Below, one piece after another: positions 24,197-34,833 of a DNA stretch of 64,000 bases. The stretch comes from Acephala macrosclerotiorum (lineage: Eukaryota > Ascomycota > Leotiomycetes > Helotiales > Mollisiaceae): positions 1 through 64,000 of the forward strand of contig MU119316.1 in assembly GCA_014904845.1 (NCBI GenBank). The letters run 5' to 3'. A program made the translations under genes and the position numbers. Numbering within the stretch: position 1 is the stretch's first letter; each line of letters opens with the position of its first letter. A model generated the notes under the pieces. It was not told the origin of the DNA and made no database searches. It saw nothing but the letters and a program-made list of their open reading frames with translations.

Positions 24197-25361
24197 CTTT
24201 GGGTGAATCCTTTGCGAGGTTGCGAGGACTGGGATTCGAAAGAGACTTGAGTTGGTTGACAAGAAGGAGAAGGGGTGGTGCTGGTCGTGTGTGTGACAGC
24301 AAGGGAGGAGCTTGGTGGTGCTGAGTTGAAGGGCGTGTTGTGTTGGTGTCGAGTTGAAGGAGGGAGGAAGGTGGTGAAATTTATTATCGTAGTATGTCGG
24401 CAGCTTCCCCCGTACTAGAAGTCAAGCGAGAAATTTGGGTGCCCGTCACTCCTCTTGTGACAATAGCCGAGGAAAGATCTAAAGTGCACAATAGGAAGAA
24501 AGCCTCGCTTGGGTCAAGGACTAGGCAAAGGGGGTCTAGCGCCCGTCACTCCTATTGTCACAATAGCCGAGAAAAGATACTTCGACCTGAAGTGCACAAT
24601 AGGAAGAAAGCCTCGCCTAGATTAGGGAGCGAGCGAGTGAATCGACACCCATCAATCCGATTGTCACAATAGCAAGGGGACAACACTGAGAAGCATACAT
24701 TAGTAGAGAGATAGTGCACAAGTCTAAATAAAGCACACACTATTAAGGGTACGATACCTGGGCTGAATGCACATAATGCTGAAGGCATAATACTTACGTC
24801 GAAAGCATATAATATTAAGGCCACAGCACTTGGGCGTGAAGCACACAATAGCTAGGGCACGACACTTAGACAAGAAGCACACAATTTCAAGAGCACAATG
24901 CCTATGTCGGAATTACACAATCAGGTGCACAACAGGAAGTTCCAAGGCATTCGAACATCCCTCGTCACTGTTTCCATTCACCAAGGACGTTGGCATAGGC
25001 TAGCGTGCTCAAGCCAGACCATATCAAAATCCGCACCATCTTGCGTCTCAGAACTACTCAATCCTGCAGATTAAACATAAAATCCTTTCCTCGCTTGCTG
25101 TTCTTATCCATCTCTTAAATATGGTAATAATGCGATGCCGTTTCAGAATGTCGAAGGTGACAAGAAAGGGGTTCGGAGATAAGCAAGCGAGATTTGCCGA
25201 AAGCTGTAGCGCCGAGACGACAATGGCGAACCAGCTACCCACAGCTTTGAGGAACACAGCACAATAGCATGGGAACGGTCACGAAAATACCCCACACCAA
25301 TGTTTTGATTTACTAGCCATGCAATTTTAAAATCTGCTCATCGCAGTGCCAGGCTCGTGGC
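24197..25361. repeat. Intergenic with two tandem-repeat families
   Basis: From about 24440 two copies of a roughly 100-bp unit (GCCCGTCACTCC...ACAATAGCCGAG...GTGCACAATAGGAAGAAAGC) run to about 24650, with a partial third copy. From about 24726 to 24920 follow five degenerate copies of a roughly 37-bp unit around AGCACACAATA and GGGCACGACACTT. Beyond that, no gene is seen up to the Hsp70 stop. Confidence 0.65.
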
Positions 25362-27184
25362 TCATGGCCCAAACGGCGAGTCAAGATCCATTTCCCCTTC
25401 CTTCAGCATGATCCGAAACCCATCATCGGCCTTCTCATCTGCTGAATCATGAGAAATCCTTTCCAAGTACACCAAATCTTCTTCGTAATGTTCTTTCGCC
25501 TCTCCCACCAGCTTCTCGATCCCGTCATATCCATAATACTCAACAAAATCAGGGGGTACTCTGAGCTTCACCTCCTGTCCGCTTTCTTTTGCCTTCGCAG
25601 CAACATTCAAGACATAATATGGGCTCATCTCGAACGATAATTCAATCTCCAACTCTCCACTTGGCTTCGGGGGTAAGTTTGTAAGCTCCAGAGTACCCAA
25701 GGGCCTGTTCTTGCCAGCCACCTGACGAAATCCTTCAAAGACAGGAATCACGACCTTCTCTTGGTTATTCGCCGTCGTGACAAATGTCCTCGTTTTCCTT
25801 GTTGGTATGACAAAGTTTCTCCTCAGTACTCTAGCATAGACTCCTTGACTCATCTCGATACCGTAGTCAAGGGGAGTCACCTCCATGGTGAGATCACAGC
25901 CACGCCAGGGTTCCATATGAGATGCTTGCAAAGCAGCCCCGCGCATGATTGCTTCGTCGGTACTGACAGTAGCCTTTGATGGGTACTTGAAGTTTCGTGC
26001 TTTCAAGCCAAGATATCTTTCGATGGCAGACTAGATGGACACCACGTGGGCAGGGTTGCCAGTAAACACAAGGCCGTCAAGTTTGGACTTGTCTAGTTCT
26101 GCTTTCTCAAGAAGTTCCTTCACCAAGTCGACCGCGGCTTCCTTCAATCGCATATCTTCAATGAAGTCATTGTCAAAAACCTCGCCTCCGAGGCCACCAT
26201 CTTTCACAACGGCAAGGTGTTCGAAAACACCACGGTCGACAGATAGGAGTGCCAATTTGGACTCTTTGGCATCGAGATGATAGACTACGAAATATTCTGA
26301 ATCCGTCTTGGATCCGTACGGGTCGTAAGGTATGTCGAATCCGTACCCTATACCAGCAGCCGTTGATTCACTGACAATACGCACTGCCTCGACTCCCGCC
26401 ATCTTAGCGGCATCCCTTGTCGCCTCTCTTTGGTCCTCATGAAAGTCGTCTGGGACCGTGATAATCGCGTGAGATACGGTCTCGTTGAGATGAGTTTCTG
26501 CTATGGTCTTCAGTCTCGCGATGACCATTGCGGAGATCTCTGAGGGTGTGAAGCCTTGATCCAATTCATCCCCAGGTATTGTGATCTCCGGTATATCATC
26601 ATGTTGGGTAACCTTGAATGGGAAGGTTTTGATAGCAGCTAGAACTTCTGGGTCCATGAGCTTCCGACCTATGAGGAGACTTCGCGGGAGGTCAGCATCT
26701 GGTTCTCGAGTAATGGGTTAGGGTCATTAGCTTACCTAAGATCGTAAATTGTGTTCGCAGGGTTCTCAGCAGCTTGATCGAGGGCTGCGTACCCGACCAG
26801 TGGAGGTCCATTGCCAGTGAATGCTACGTACGATGGCACCACACTGCGATTTTGCTCGTCGTGGATGAGCTCGAAGGAATTGTCTCTGAACACACCCACA
26901 CGAGAGAAGGTTCTTCCAAGTTCAATACCAATCACTACAGTTCTATATTAGCTCCTACCGTTCACCGCTCTCGGAAGGACAGTAGCTGACGTACCGCGAT
27001 CCCATTTCTCTTCTCCTGACTGTTGGTTATATCTCACACGCCACCAGAACTGCCTCAAACCTACATTGATTTCATCAAAATATCCAGGCCAGTCTTTCGC
27101 TCTGCTTTGGAATATAGTCGATAGACACAGAGCTGCTACCAAACCGACGAGAAAGATAACTGCGTTCTTAGCAAGGCGCCGCAT
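25362..27184 (-). pseudogene. Degenerate Hsp70-like protein gene with one in-frame TAG
   Basis: Exons 26995-27184, 26736-26934 and 25362-26679 (60- and 56-bp introns) make 569 codons. A single TAG at 26031-26033 interrupts them, where CAG would restore an uninterrupted frame. The N-terminus (AVIFLVGLVAALCLSTIF) is a signal or anchor, so an ER form is likely. Typical Hsp70 text: NRSVVPSYVAFTG, NTIYDL, IGRKL, AIITVPDDFHEDQREATRDA and RIVSESTAAGIGYGFD. The ATP-binding loops are degenerate: GIELGRTFS replaces GIDLGTTYS, and HLDAKESK stands where DLGGGTFD is expected. The adenosine loop is also changed. There is no C-terminal HDEL. Before the stop arose it was probably already a non-ATPase relative; a functional truncated form or a sequencing error remain possible. 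Confidence 0.82.
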
Positions 27185-28752
27185 CACGTGGACGGAACTT
27201 GGGAGCAGGTCGCGATATTCACTGAAATGGCCAACACGATTATGATGATGTCAAGTAATCCCTTTTTAGTATCAAGGAAAAGAATTGTTCTTGTAAGAAA
27301 TGATAGAGAAATTCAGTTGCGACGCGCTGCCTAGAATCGAGAAAGGCCACGATTGTTGCTTCGAGTGGCGCGGGTCGATCACGTGTGCGATCTGCAGCTC
27401 GACTTTGAACATTTTGGCTTGGAATCTGAAAATGAAGACGCTGGCCATGGGAAAAAAAATTATGGATATGGCTAGTTTGTGTTTCAGGAGGAAAGGAATC
27501 TTAAGGCGGCGTTCAAATACTACCACGACAGAACTTGCTAAGTCGCCTATGATTTCATGATTAATTGCAGGCAAAAACGAATTGGAGGGGAATGGGAATT
27601 TGTGGAAATCAAGCCAGAGGGCCCCTTGCTCTTCCACTAGTAGTTACCGTGGACTTGCATGGGAGATCAGAAGTTCTGGACATTCCTTCTTGGCCCCTCC
27701 CTCACCCTTCCCATCTCATCACATCTCCTTCCTAAACCACCCCAAATTCTTCCCTAAAGAGGCTCTTTCGCCTCAATACACAACCTGGAGTTGTTCGCAC
27801 CTTATATTTTTCTCTTCCCCCTTAGAAAAGAAAGCTTTTTGCTTCCCTTCTTTTTTTGAAGGGGTTTCTTTTCTAGGGGGAAGAGAAGAATATAAGGTGC
27901 GGACAACGCTAAGTTGTGTATTGAGAGGAAGGTTCCATATACAAATGCCCAACATAGGAGATTTTGGAACTACAGACGTTCCGCGGTGCTGTTGTGAAGT
28001 CTTGTTGATGTCGTTGAGCTGTGGTGAGGCTCGATACGCCTACACCCAAGTACCCAGCATCAAAACCTCAAGACCGGACTACTAGAACATGAGAATCGGC
28101 ACCCTCTATCTGAAGTAAGTTCCATGATTCAATAGGACATCCATGCCTCGTTTCTGAAGACCCCTGCCTTGCTCAATGTTGAATCTGAGGATGTTGCTGG
28201 TGCACGCCAACTCGGTATTGCAGTTGGACGTCACAACAACCGCAACTTCGAAAAGTCTCGACCAGAATGCAGAAGGCAACTAAGAATTCACGATGGAAAT
28301 GTTTTCAGGTGCTTTGAGTACTCAATCTTTAATTTGGTGATATTCGCCGCCGTTGTCGTTGAGTTTCAACGCGTCGAAGTTTTGCTGCGGGATGCCGGCT
28401 TCACTCACCACCGCGGCACGATCCCTCAAAACCTCAATTCCACCAGTAGGCGACAGCTAAAGATTCACGATAGAAATGTCTTTCTGGTACGGTGTACGCA
28501 GTAGAATGACTTTCAGTCCTTTGCGTCCGTTTTGCTTGAAGTTTGGACGTGTCGCGGTTCTCGCTGGAGACAGCACGCTTGCAACGACTACCGACCTTGA
28601 CCACAGCAGTGATGCTTGACGGACAGCAGGGACAGCACTTGCTCGCATTCAAATACACATCATCCCATGCAGGGCATGCAGACCTCCAACAAGTCCCTCT
28701 TCCGTGACCTTTGTCCTTGGGCAAATTGTGTAGGCAGTAGGAGATTTGTAGA
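27185..28752. other. Intergenic with a long hairpin; no supported gene
   Basis: Holds the inverted repeat at 27773-27924 (separate entry) and two diverged copies of a 40-bp segment (about 28268-28308 and 28445-28487) sharing TTCACGATGGAAATGT-type sequence. The plus-strand frame over them (28169-28504) has no family resemblance. Confidence 0.45.
27773..27924. repeat. Long near-perfect inverted repeat (hairpin)
   Basis: The left arm (about 27773-27833, beginning TCAATACACAAC, containing GCACCTTATATTTTTCTCTT) is matched by the reverse complement of the right arm (about 27865-27924). There are only a few mismatches over about 58 bases, with a pyrimidine-rich loop of about 30 bases. It could be a MITE-like foldback element or a hairpin-RNA source. 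I could not identify a clear target duplication at its edges. Confidence 0.8.
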
Positions 28753-29439
28753 TTATTCCTCAACACTATGCACCACCACATCCGGCTGCACCAAATTCTC
28801 CCTTATAGTAACTCCGTTCAATAAATCGTTTCCCTCCGCCCTCTTCACCGCCGCGTCCCAATTATCCTCAATCCCACTCTTGATATGCCTCTTCGCAATC
28901 CTATTCTTCGCAAGTATCGGATCGACATCCACAAACCAACTCTCATCCACCATCCCCTTAATCCCCCTCCACGGCTCCTCATCCAACAACAAATAATTCC
29001 CCTCCAATATCACGAAACTTGTCTCCTTCCCTATTTCTATCCCATCTGCGACAGGATCTTTCACCGCATGATCAAAGCTTGGAGCGAGGATCGTTTCCGT
29101 AGCTTCATTTCGAGAATTCGAGAGTTTTTGAACGAGAGAAAGCACACCATCAGCGTCGAAAGTCCATGGTGCGCCGCGGCGGGCATAGGCTTCTGCTTTG
29201 TTGGGCATTTGGTCGAGGGTTGAACGCGGGAGATGGAAGCCGTCCATTGGGATGACGGCTACGAAGGGTGTGGAGGAAGTGGCATTGAGTCGTTCTGCGA
29301 CTTTGCCAGCGATTGTGGTTTTGCCTGAACCTGGAGGTCCTGCCAGTATCACTACCACACGATGTTGGCCTTTGCTATCGACGAGGTTTTGCTTGAGGGA
29401 GAGGGCGCGGTTGGTGAGGGATTTGTAGACGGGCTCCAT
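28753..29439 (-). CDS. P-loop kinase of the uridine kinase/phosphoribulokinase class (Yfh7-like)
   Basis: Uninterrupted 228-residue frame from ATG 29437-29439 to TAA 28753-28755, the normal size for this family. Walker A is GPPGSGKTT at about residues 34-42, preceded by a beta strand (HRVVVILA). The segment VIPMDGFHLPRSTLDQMP matches the D-G-F/Y-H substrate loop of fungal P-loop kinases. RRGAPWTFDADG and FVILEGNYLLLDEEPWRG are further family blocks, and RIAKRHIKSG is the arginine-containing lid. Yeast Yfh7 is the nearest named relative I can suggest. The phosphate acceptor is unknown. It should be a soluble cytosolic enzyme. Confidence 0.85.
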   Translation of the reverse strand: MEPVYKSLTNRALSLKQNLVDSKGQHRVVVILAGPPGSGKTTIAGKVAERLNATSSTPFVAVIPMDGFHLPRSTLDQMPNKAEAYARRGAPWTFDADGVLSLVQKLSNSRNEATETILAPSFDHAVKDPVADGIEIGKETSFVILEGNYLLLDEEPWRGIKGMVDESWFVDVDPILAKNRIAKRHIKSGIEDNWDAAVKRAEGNDLLNGVTIRENLVQPDVVVHSVEE

Positions 29440-30194
29440 TGGGATGAGGACTTTGCGAGGTTGGCAGAATAGGAGAGAGGTTCGAGAAAGGGAGTAGGTC
29501 GCCCGGAGGAGTGAGAGGAGGTGAGGATGGCCTGTTGTTAGGGACGTGAAGGAAAATTAGAACCTACCTCAATGTCCATTTATGCGACGAACATCGGGCG
29601 AGACCACTCCGGTGAAGGGTGAGTATGGCCGTCGCCGGAAAATCTAGAAGAGTCAATTGTAGAGGCGCTGCAGATGCTTCCAGAGATATGCGGGGAAGTC
29701 ATGGTTCGAGATACAATCCAGAGCAGGAACTTTCTTCCCTTCATGTTGGTGTGTGGAAGAAAGTATGGTCGCGTTGCAGGTCCAGTATAAGCTGAGGCGA
29801 GTGCTCAAAGGTACGCTGAGCACATCTTAGCGCGTATACTTCAGAACATCCAACTCCCTCTTTCGTCAACATCTTTGCATCTTGAGACATCGTTGAAGAC
29901 TCTTGACAGCCATTATACTCCCCGATCCACCATAAAAACTGTCTTCCTAATGCCATCAATTCCCTCGGAACTCACGATGCCTCAGCACCAGTGCCAATCA
30001 CGTGCAACAGCTTCTCCACCTTTGGCCAAGCTCCCCCGTAAACTCGAGTCATGTCCTGTGCATCTCTAGATGTTCCTTCTCCAGCATCTAATGAACTTTA
30101 TGCTGCAACCCCACAAACACCTCAGAAGCTTCCGGAACACCTTCAGATGAGAACGACGTGTTCTGGTTGACTCTGATAGAGCAGCATTGCTACA
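29440..30194. other. Divergent promoter interval, no gene
   Basis: Lies between the minus-strand P-loop kinase and the plus-strand Zn2Cys6 regulator and must carry both promoters. No repeat or strong motif noticed. Confidence 0.5.
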
Positions 30195-32703
30195 ATGAAC
30201 GTCACCCAGAACGAATCTTCACCACAACAATTGAGAGCGGTAAGTGGGCAATGAACATTTACCCTGGCGAGCAAGCCGCAAATATGAGCGTTTACTAACC
30301 CGTCCTAGTGTCTAGAATGTCAGGTATGTGTCCCATCCGATCCGATATATTTACTGACCACCCAGAAACGAAAAAGCAAGGTATGCTGCATCCTGGACAC
30401 CTTGTTAGGCCATTCTCCGGATTTCGGCTGATCACTTTTCTACGTGTAGTGCACTGGTGAAGCTCCATGTGCATACTGCACCAGAGCACAGAAGAATTGT
30501 GTATATATTGCTCGTCCAGTCAGGACACCTCTGACAAGAAAGCATGTGAATCCCTTCCAACTTCCCCGTTCGGTCTCTTCGTAATATTTGCTGACCAATC
30601 ATTCGAAGGAATCTAGATGCTGCCGAACAGAAAGCCGAGAAGCTCACCTCCTTGTTGAGATCTCTGAACCCCGATGTCGACATCGAGAGTCTCCTCAAAA
30701 ATGGGGTACCTTCAGCTCGACCACCTGCAAACAACCCAAGCCCCAAGAGTCCACAACAAGTCGATGAAGCAAGCCCAGGATCGTCACATGAATATGAATG
30801 GCATGAGGCACCGTTGTCGAACGACGATGAGCAAGTCCATTCACTGAGAGATGGGATGGCACTTCTCTCCACAGATCCGTCGGAGTCTGGTTATCTAGGT
30901 AGGTCAACCACCCGACTGCATTCTCCGGTTAATGAAATTGAATAGGTAGCAGTGCAGGGTCGAGCATGCTTCAGACTATCTGCTCATTACTGTCTCTGAA
31001 AGGACCATTGGATGACCCATCAAGACATGAACTTTCCAAATTGATTGCAACCAGACAACGATCTGATTCAGGGGTCCTCATGTTGGAGGGCGACTTGGCC
31101 TCATCTGCTATCACTGATGGACTCATCGATGCATACTTCTTATTCTACAATACCTCATACCCTATTTTGCACAGACAGCTCTTCCGAGACACCTACGCGA
31201 ACAGATCTCAGCTAGCTAGCAACTCAGCGTGGCAGTTGGTCTTCTACACAGTGTTGGCTATCGGTCACTGGGTCTTGAGTGCCGGAGAAGACCATGCAGA
31301 CTCGCCATACTACCTAGCAGCACGTTCTAGAATGTCTGCTGGTATGCTTGAGAGTGGTACTCTTACTGGAGTGCAAGCTTTTCTGTTGATGGCAAGTCGT
31401 TTGAACACCTGACCTTCCATCATTAGCTGACATGAATTGCAGGGAAACTATCTCCAGAAAAGGGACAGACCAAATACTGGCTACAACATGATCGGAATCG
31501 CCTTCAGAATGGCACTCGGTCTTGGTTTGCATCGCGAAATCTCCTCAAACGAAGGAGAGCAGAATACATTGAGCAAAGAGATCAGAAGACGAGTTTGGTG
31601 GATTCTTTACATGGTCGACTCGGGATTCAGCATTACGATGGGCAGACCAACTACTGCTTCTGATGCTTTCATAGATGTGCAGCTCCCGCAGAACATCGAG
31701 GACTCAGTAAATCACCATTTACCTATCACTTGATCTCAGCTAACATCGGCAGCATTTTACTTCTGATGAGCTAGCCTTACCACTCTCTCCTCCAGTAGAC
31801 TACCCTACTACGTACTCTGCCATGATCGCGCAAGCTCAACTGGCTGTCATCGCAAACAAAATATACAACGAGTTTCTGTCTGCACACATCAGCAATGCTG
31901 TGATCAGTGAGGAGCTCGCTCACAAGTTTGAAGGAGAGCTCAGGCAATGGCGAACATCTCTTCCAATTTATTTCTACGATCCAAAATCTCCGAGCTGGTT
32001 CCACGGACCGAGATCTGTTATTTTGTGGAAAGAGCAGAATCTACGCATGATGCTATGGCGAGGTGGGCAAAGGAACAGTCGAGTGCGTGCACGAAGCGAA
32101 ATTGCCGTGCAAAATTGCATTTTAGCTGCGCTCGAGACTGTCCAAGCGATATGCGGATTCTGCGACGCAAACGGCAAGTTACATCAAGGGCTGTCCTGGT
32201 ATGCGACGTACTTTCTCTTCCAGGCCGTTCTCGTGCTCGACTTTGGCCTGCTTCAATCGCCCGAGGATGAGCAAGCGAGTGTCTGGAGAGGCCAAATCGA
32301 TCGCGCAAGACAATCATTTGCCCAGCTTGGCACGACAAATCCAGCTGCCCTACGATGCATTGCAGTGCTGGACCGAATTCACCAACATCATCAGTCCGGA
32401 GCATCCTCTGCACCTGCCCCGGGCCATGAGCCTACTGCCGCTGCATATGCTTTCCCAACTTTCAGCGACGACTCACTGAACGGAAACTCTGTGGACTACG
32501 CAGCGCATCAAGCATACTCTGCGGATCCAGCAATGCAATTTTTCCTAGATAGACCACCAATAACGAATCTTTTCGACGGCCTTTATGGTTTTCCCAGCAC
32601 ACAAGAACATCAAAATTTCGATTATCTCCCTTCTGGTGACTTCTATAACATGGATGACTTCGACATGACATGGCAAAATCCTCAAAACGGTTCTCTGCAT
32701 TGA
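30195..32703 (+). CDS. Zn2Cys6 transcription factor with fungal_trans domain
   Basis: Eight exons total 2118 bases, 705 residues: 30195-30239, 30309-30323, 30366-30380, 30450-30541, 30609-30898, 30946-31391, 31443-31706, 31753-32703. The zinc cluster CLECQKRKSKC...CAYC...C uses Cys 16, 19, 26, 32, 35 and 42 and is spread over exons 2-4; exons 2 and 3 are 15-base microexons. A linker with AAEQKAEKL follows. The fungal_trans domain (about 175-450) includes DAYFLFYNTSYPILHRQLF and IAFRMALGLGLHRE with RRRVWWILYMVD. Introns 4 (30542) and 6 (31392, GCAAGT) are read as GC-AG. Its 3' end faces the dehydrogenase gene 158 bp away, so it may regulate the dehydrogenase/transporter pair; that is inference. 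Confidence 0.9.
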
Positions 32704-32861
32704 AGGATATTTGGGTTTTTCTGCACCAAGAACGTCCTCACAGAATCCGGACGATGCTACTCAGCGAAATCCACCAAATTGGAAACACCGCGCGCCATCG
32801 CCACAACACAGGGATTGATTCGTGACACATCTACATTGGGATATCTACACTTTTCGCTTCG

Positions 32862-34033
32862 CTAATCGAATATAATGGCAGCCTTGATGCAAGTCTTGTT
32901 TCGGATGGCATCCAGCGCCTTTCCGAAGTTTTCAAGCTTGTAGGTGTCTGTGACGATACCACGCACATCAACCTTTCGAGTTTCTAAGTAGTGCACAGCA
33001 CGCGGCAGACACCACATTTCCGAGAAGGATCTATACCATCAGCGAATGAGCGGCGAAAAGATGGACATCACTTACCCGATCATCGTGATTTCGTCGCCAA
33101 AGACTCTGCTGGGCGCTACCTTGATCAAAGCCTCCTTCTCATAAACACCGTAGTAGATGAGCTTGCCTCCTCTTGTGCAGTAGTCAATCGCCCTTTCAAG
33201 CAACGCATGGGATCCAGAAGCCTCTACGACGATATCAAATCCATATGGGTACTTCGCCTTCAAGTCTGCCCATTGCTTGCTTGGGTCTTTTCTGCTCAGC
33301 TCAATGTACTCGTCCGCGCAATTCAACTTCTTGGCCAGCTCCATCTTTGGACCTTCGTTTGATGCCAAGACCATATGCGCGCCTCCATTCGCCTTCAACA
33401 ATTGTGCCAAGCAGAGACCTGTCGGCCCAGAACCGATGAGCAAGATGTTGGACCCCACTTCCGGTCGAATTCTGTCCATCCCGTGAACGGCGCAAGATGC
33501 GGCCTCAAAAAGGGAAGCCTCTTCCCAAGACAAGTTCTCGAAGTGGAACAACTTCTCCGCCGGGTATGCACAATACTCAGCGAAGCCACCGTCAACTGTT
33601 GTCACTTTATTAGAAATTACTCTCTCATCCTGGGTTTTGATACTCACGATGAACACCGTGCGCCTGGAAGTTTTCGCAGTACAGTAATTTTCCTTGTCGG
33701 CAGTAATGGCAGTATCCACACAGCTCCGAGTTGTCTGCGGTAACCTTATCACCGAGTTTGAATCCCTTCACGTTCTCTCCAATTTTCACGACAATGCCGC
33801 TGGTCTCGTGTCCAGTGACAACTGGCATGGCAGAGTCGAAATCACCATTGTGAATGTGCAAATCAGTACCGCATATTCCGCAAGATTTGACTTCCATTAA
33901 ATCAGTGTCCGTACTGCAGTCAAAGATGAGAGGAGTTAATACCTTTGACTAAAATCTCATGTGGTTTGATCTCAGGAACGGGCATCGTCACAAGAGAAAA
34001 GTCCTTGATTTTGTTGTATCGAATGGCCTTCAT
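32862..34033 (-). CDS. Zinc-dependent medium-chain polyol/sorbitol-type dehydrogenase
   Basis: Exons 33943-34033, 33648-33890, 33076-33595 and 32862-33030 give 340 residues, typical for the family. Introns are 45-52 bp and canonical. Catalytic zinc site: CGICGTD and TGHE. Structural zinc cysteines lie in CGYCHYCRQGKLLYC. The Rossmann motif is IGSGPTGLCLAQL. YYGVYEKEALIKV and the C-terminal domain are standard. It resembles fungal NAD(P)-dependent D-arabinitol/sorbitol dehydrogenases, but the polyol cannot be read from sequence. The first in-frame ATG is 34033 (MKAIRYNKI). An upstream ATG at 34094 is out of frame (see uORF entry). It is divergent from a sugar transporter, which supports polyol or sugar use. 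Confidence 0.9.
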
Positions 34034-34034
34034 T

Positions 34035-34094
34035 TCAGTCGGTACGACAAACTTTGGCGTCGTGCCATTGCTGGTTCCGTTTGTGGAAGGCATT
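34035..34094 (-). promoter_or_regulatory. Upstream ORF or frameshifted former N-terminus of the dehydrogenase
   Basis: ATG at 34094 opens a 19-codon frame ending in TGA one base before the dehydrogenase ATG, a layout compatible with reinitiation. Alternatively, dropping one A from the AAAA run near 34078-34082 would put this ATG in frame with a plausible extension (NGTSNGTTPKFVVPTE), so this may be a one-base slip in an older start. Confidence 0.5.
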
Positions 34095-34255
34095 TTGTGT
34101 TGACTGAGGGGTGTTTTCTGGAGAAGTTGGCAGAATGAGATTTATGTGTACAATTGTTTTCCTCGGCGCGCTCATATATATGCCACCACATCTTGTTCGG
34201 AGCACTGTTTTCCTACGATAAACTAAAGCCCCTCATCCGTTCGTGTCAACCGTTG

Positions 34256-34302
34256 CCCCGCCGTGGGGCATAGGAGCACAGTGCCCCGAATTCTCGCCCC
34301 GC
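34256..34302. promoter_or_regulatory. Cluster of CreA/Mig1-type GC boxes
   Basis: The shared promoter between the divergent dehydrogenase and transporter holds GTGGGG (34263-34268) flanked by CCCCGC at 34256-34261 and 34297-34302. These fit the CreA consensus SYGGRG on one strand or the other. They would fit carbon catabolite repression of both genes. Six-base matches are weak evidence individually; the clustering makes them noteworthy. Confidence 0.4.
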
Positions 34303-34833
34303 CCACTTTGACACCAGCATGGTCACGTGTGATGCTGAAGTGGCTTGTTTCTTCGGTGAGCAGTGCTCCGACAACACCAACAACGAGTTTTCACGATTCA
34401 TGCCTTACCAGGTGCATCGCGCTTTTGAATCACTAGTATCGGAGCACAGTGGGCCGACATTCAAAAGGCGAGAGGGATACCTGGAGTCGTCAGACCATGG
34501 GTAGGTCTGTGCTGCATTCCAGGCGAGTGGGACCAGGTTCAGGCTGGGGCGTTCGTTGGATGATGGGTTGGGCTAACCGACTGTGGGGTGAAGTCTGGGG
34601 TATGAACTCTCCCCTTACTGTGCTGAGAAGCGACAAGCCTTTCCATGCCAAAGGACTATATAATCTTCATGATGTCCCGAGAGCGATGATCTTTTGGTTT
34701 CCTCCTGCCAGAGTCAAGTCGATCCTCCTCATCACTCCCGACGAATTTTTCTGCCTACCAACGGGCTTCAATTGGCTCCCAACTCGATACTATCTTGCTT
34801 TACCTATTCAAATAGCCTGCCATTATCCTTAAC

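Noticed and set aside
28169..28504. Plus-strand frame with two RRQLxIHDxNVF segments as a duplicated-domain protein
   Set aside because: The similarity follows a 40-bp DNA repeat and the frame has no credible exon context or family match.
28753..30194. P-loop kinase and Zn2Cys6 regulator as one co-regulated unit
   Set aside because: They are divergent, but nothing in the 755-bp interval or in the gene functions links them.
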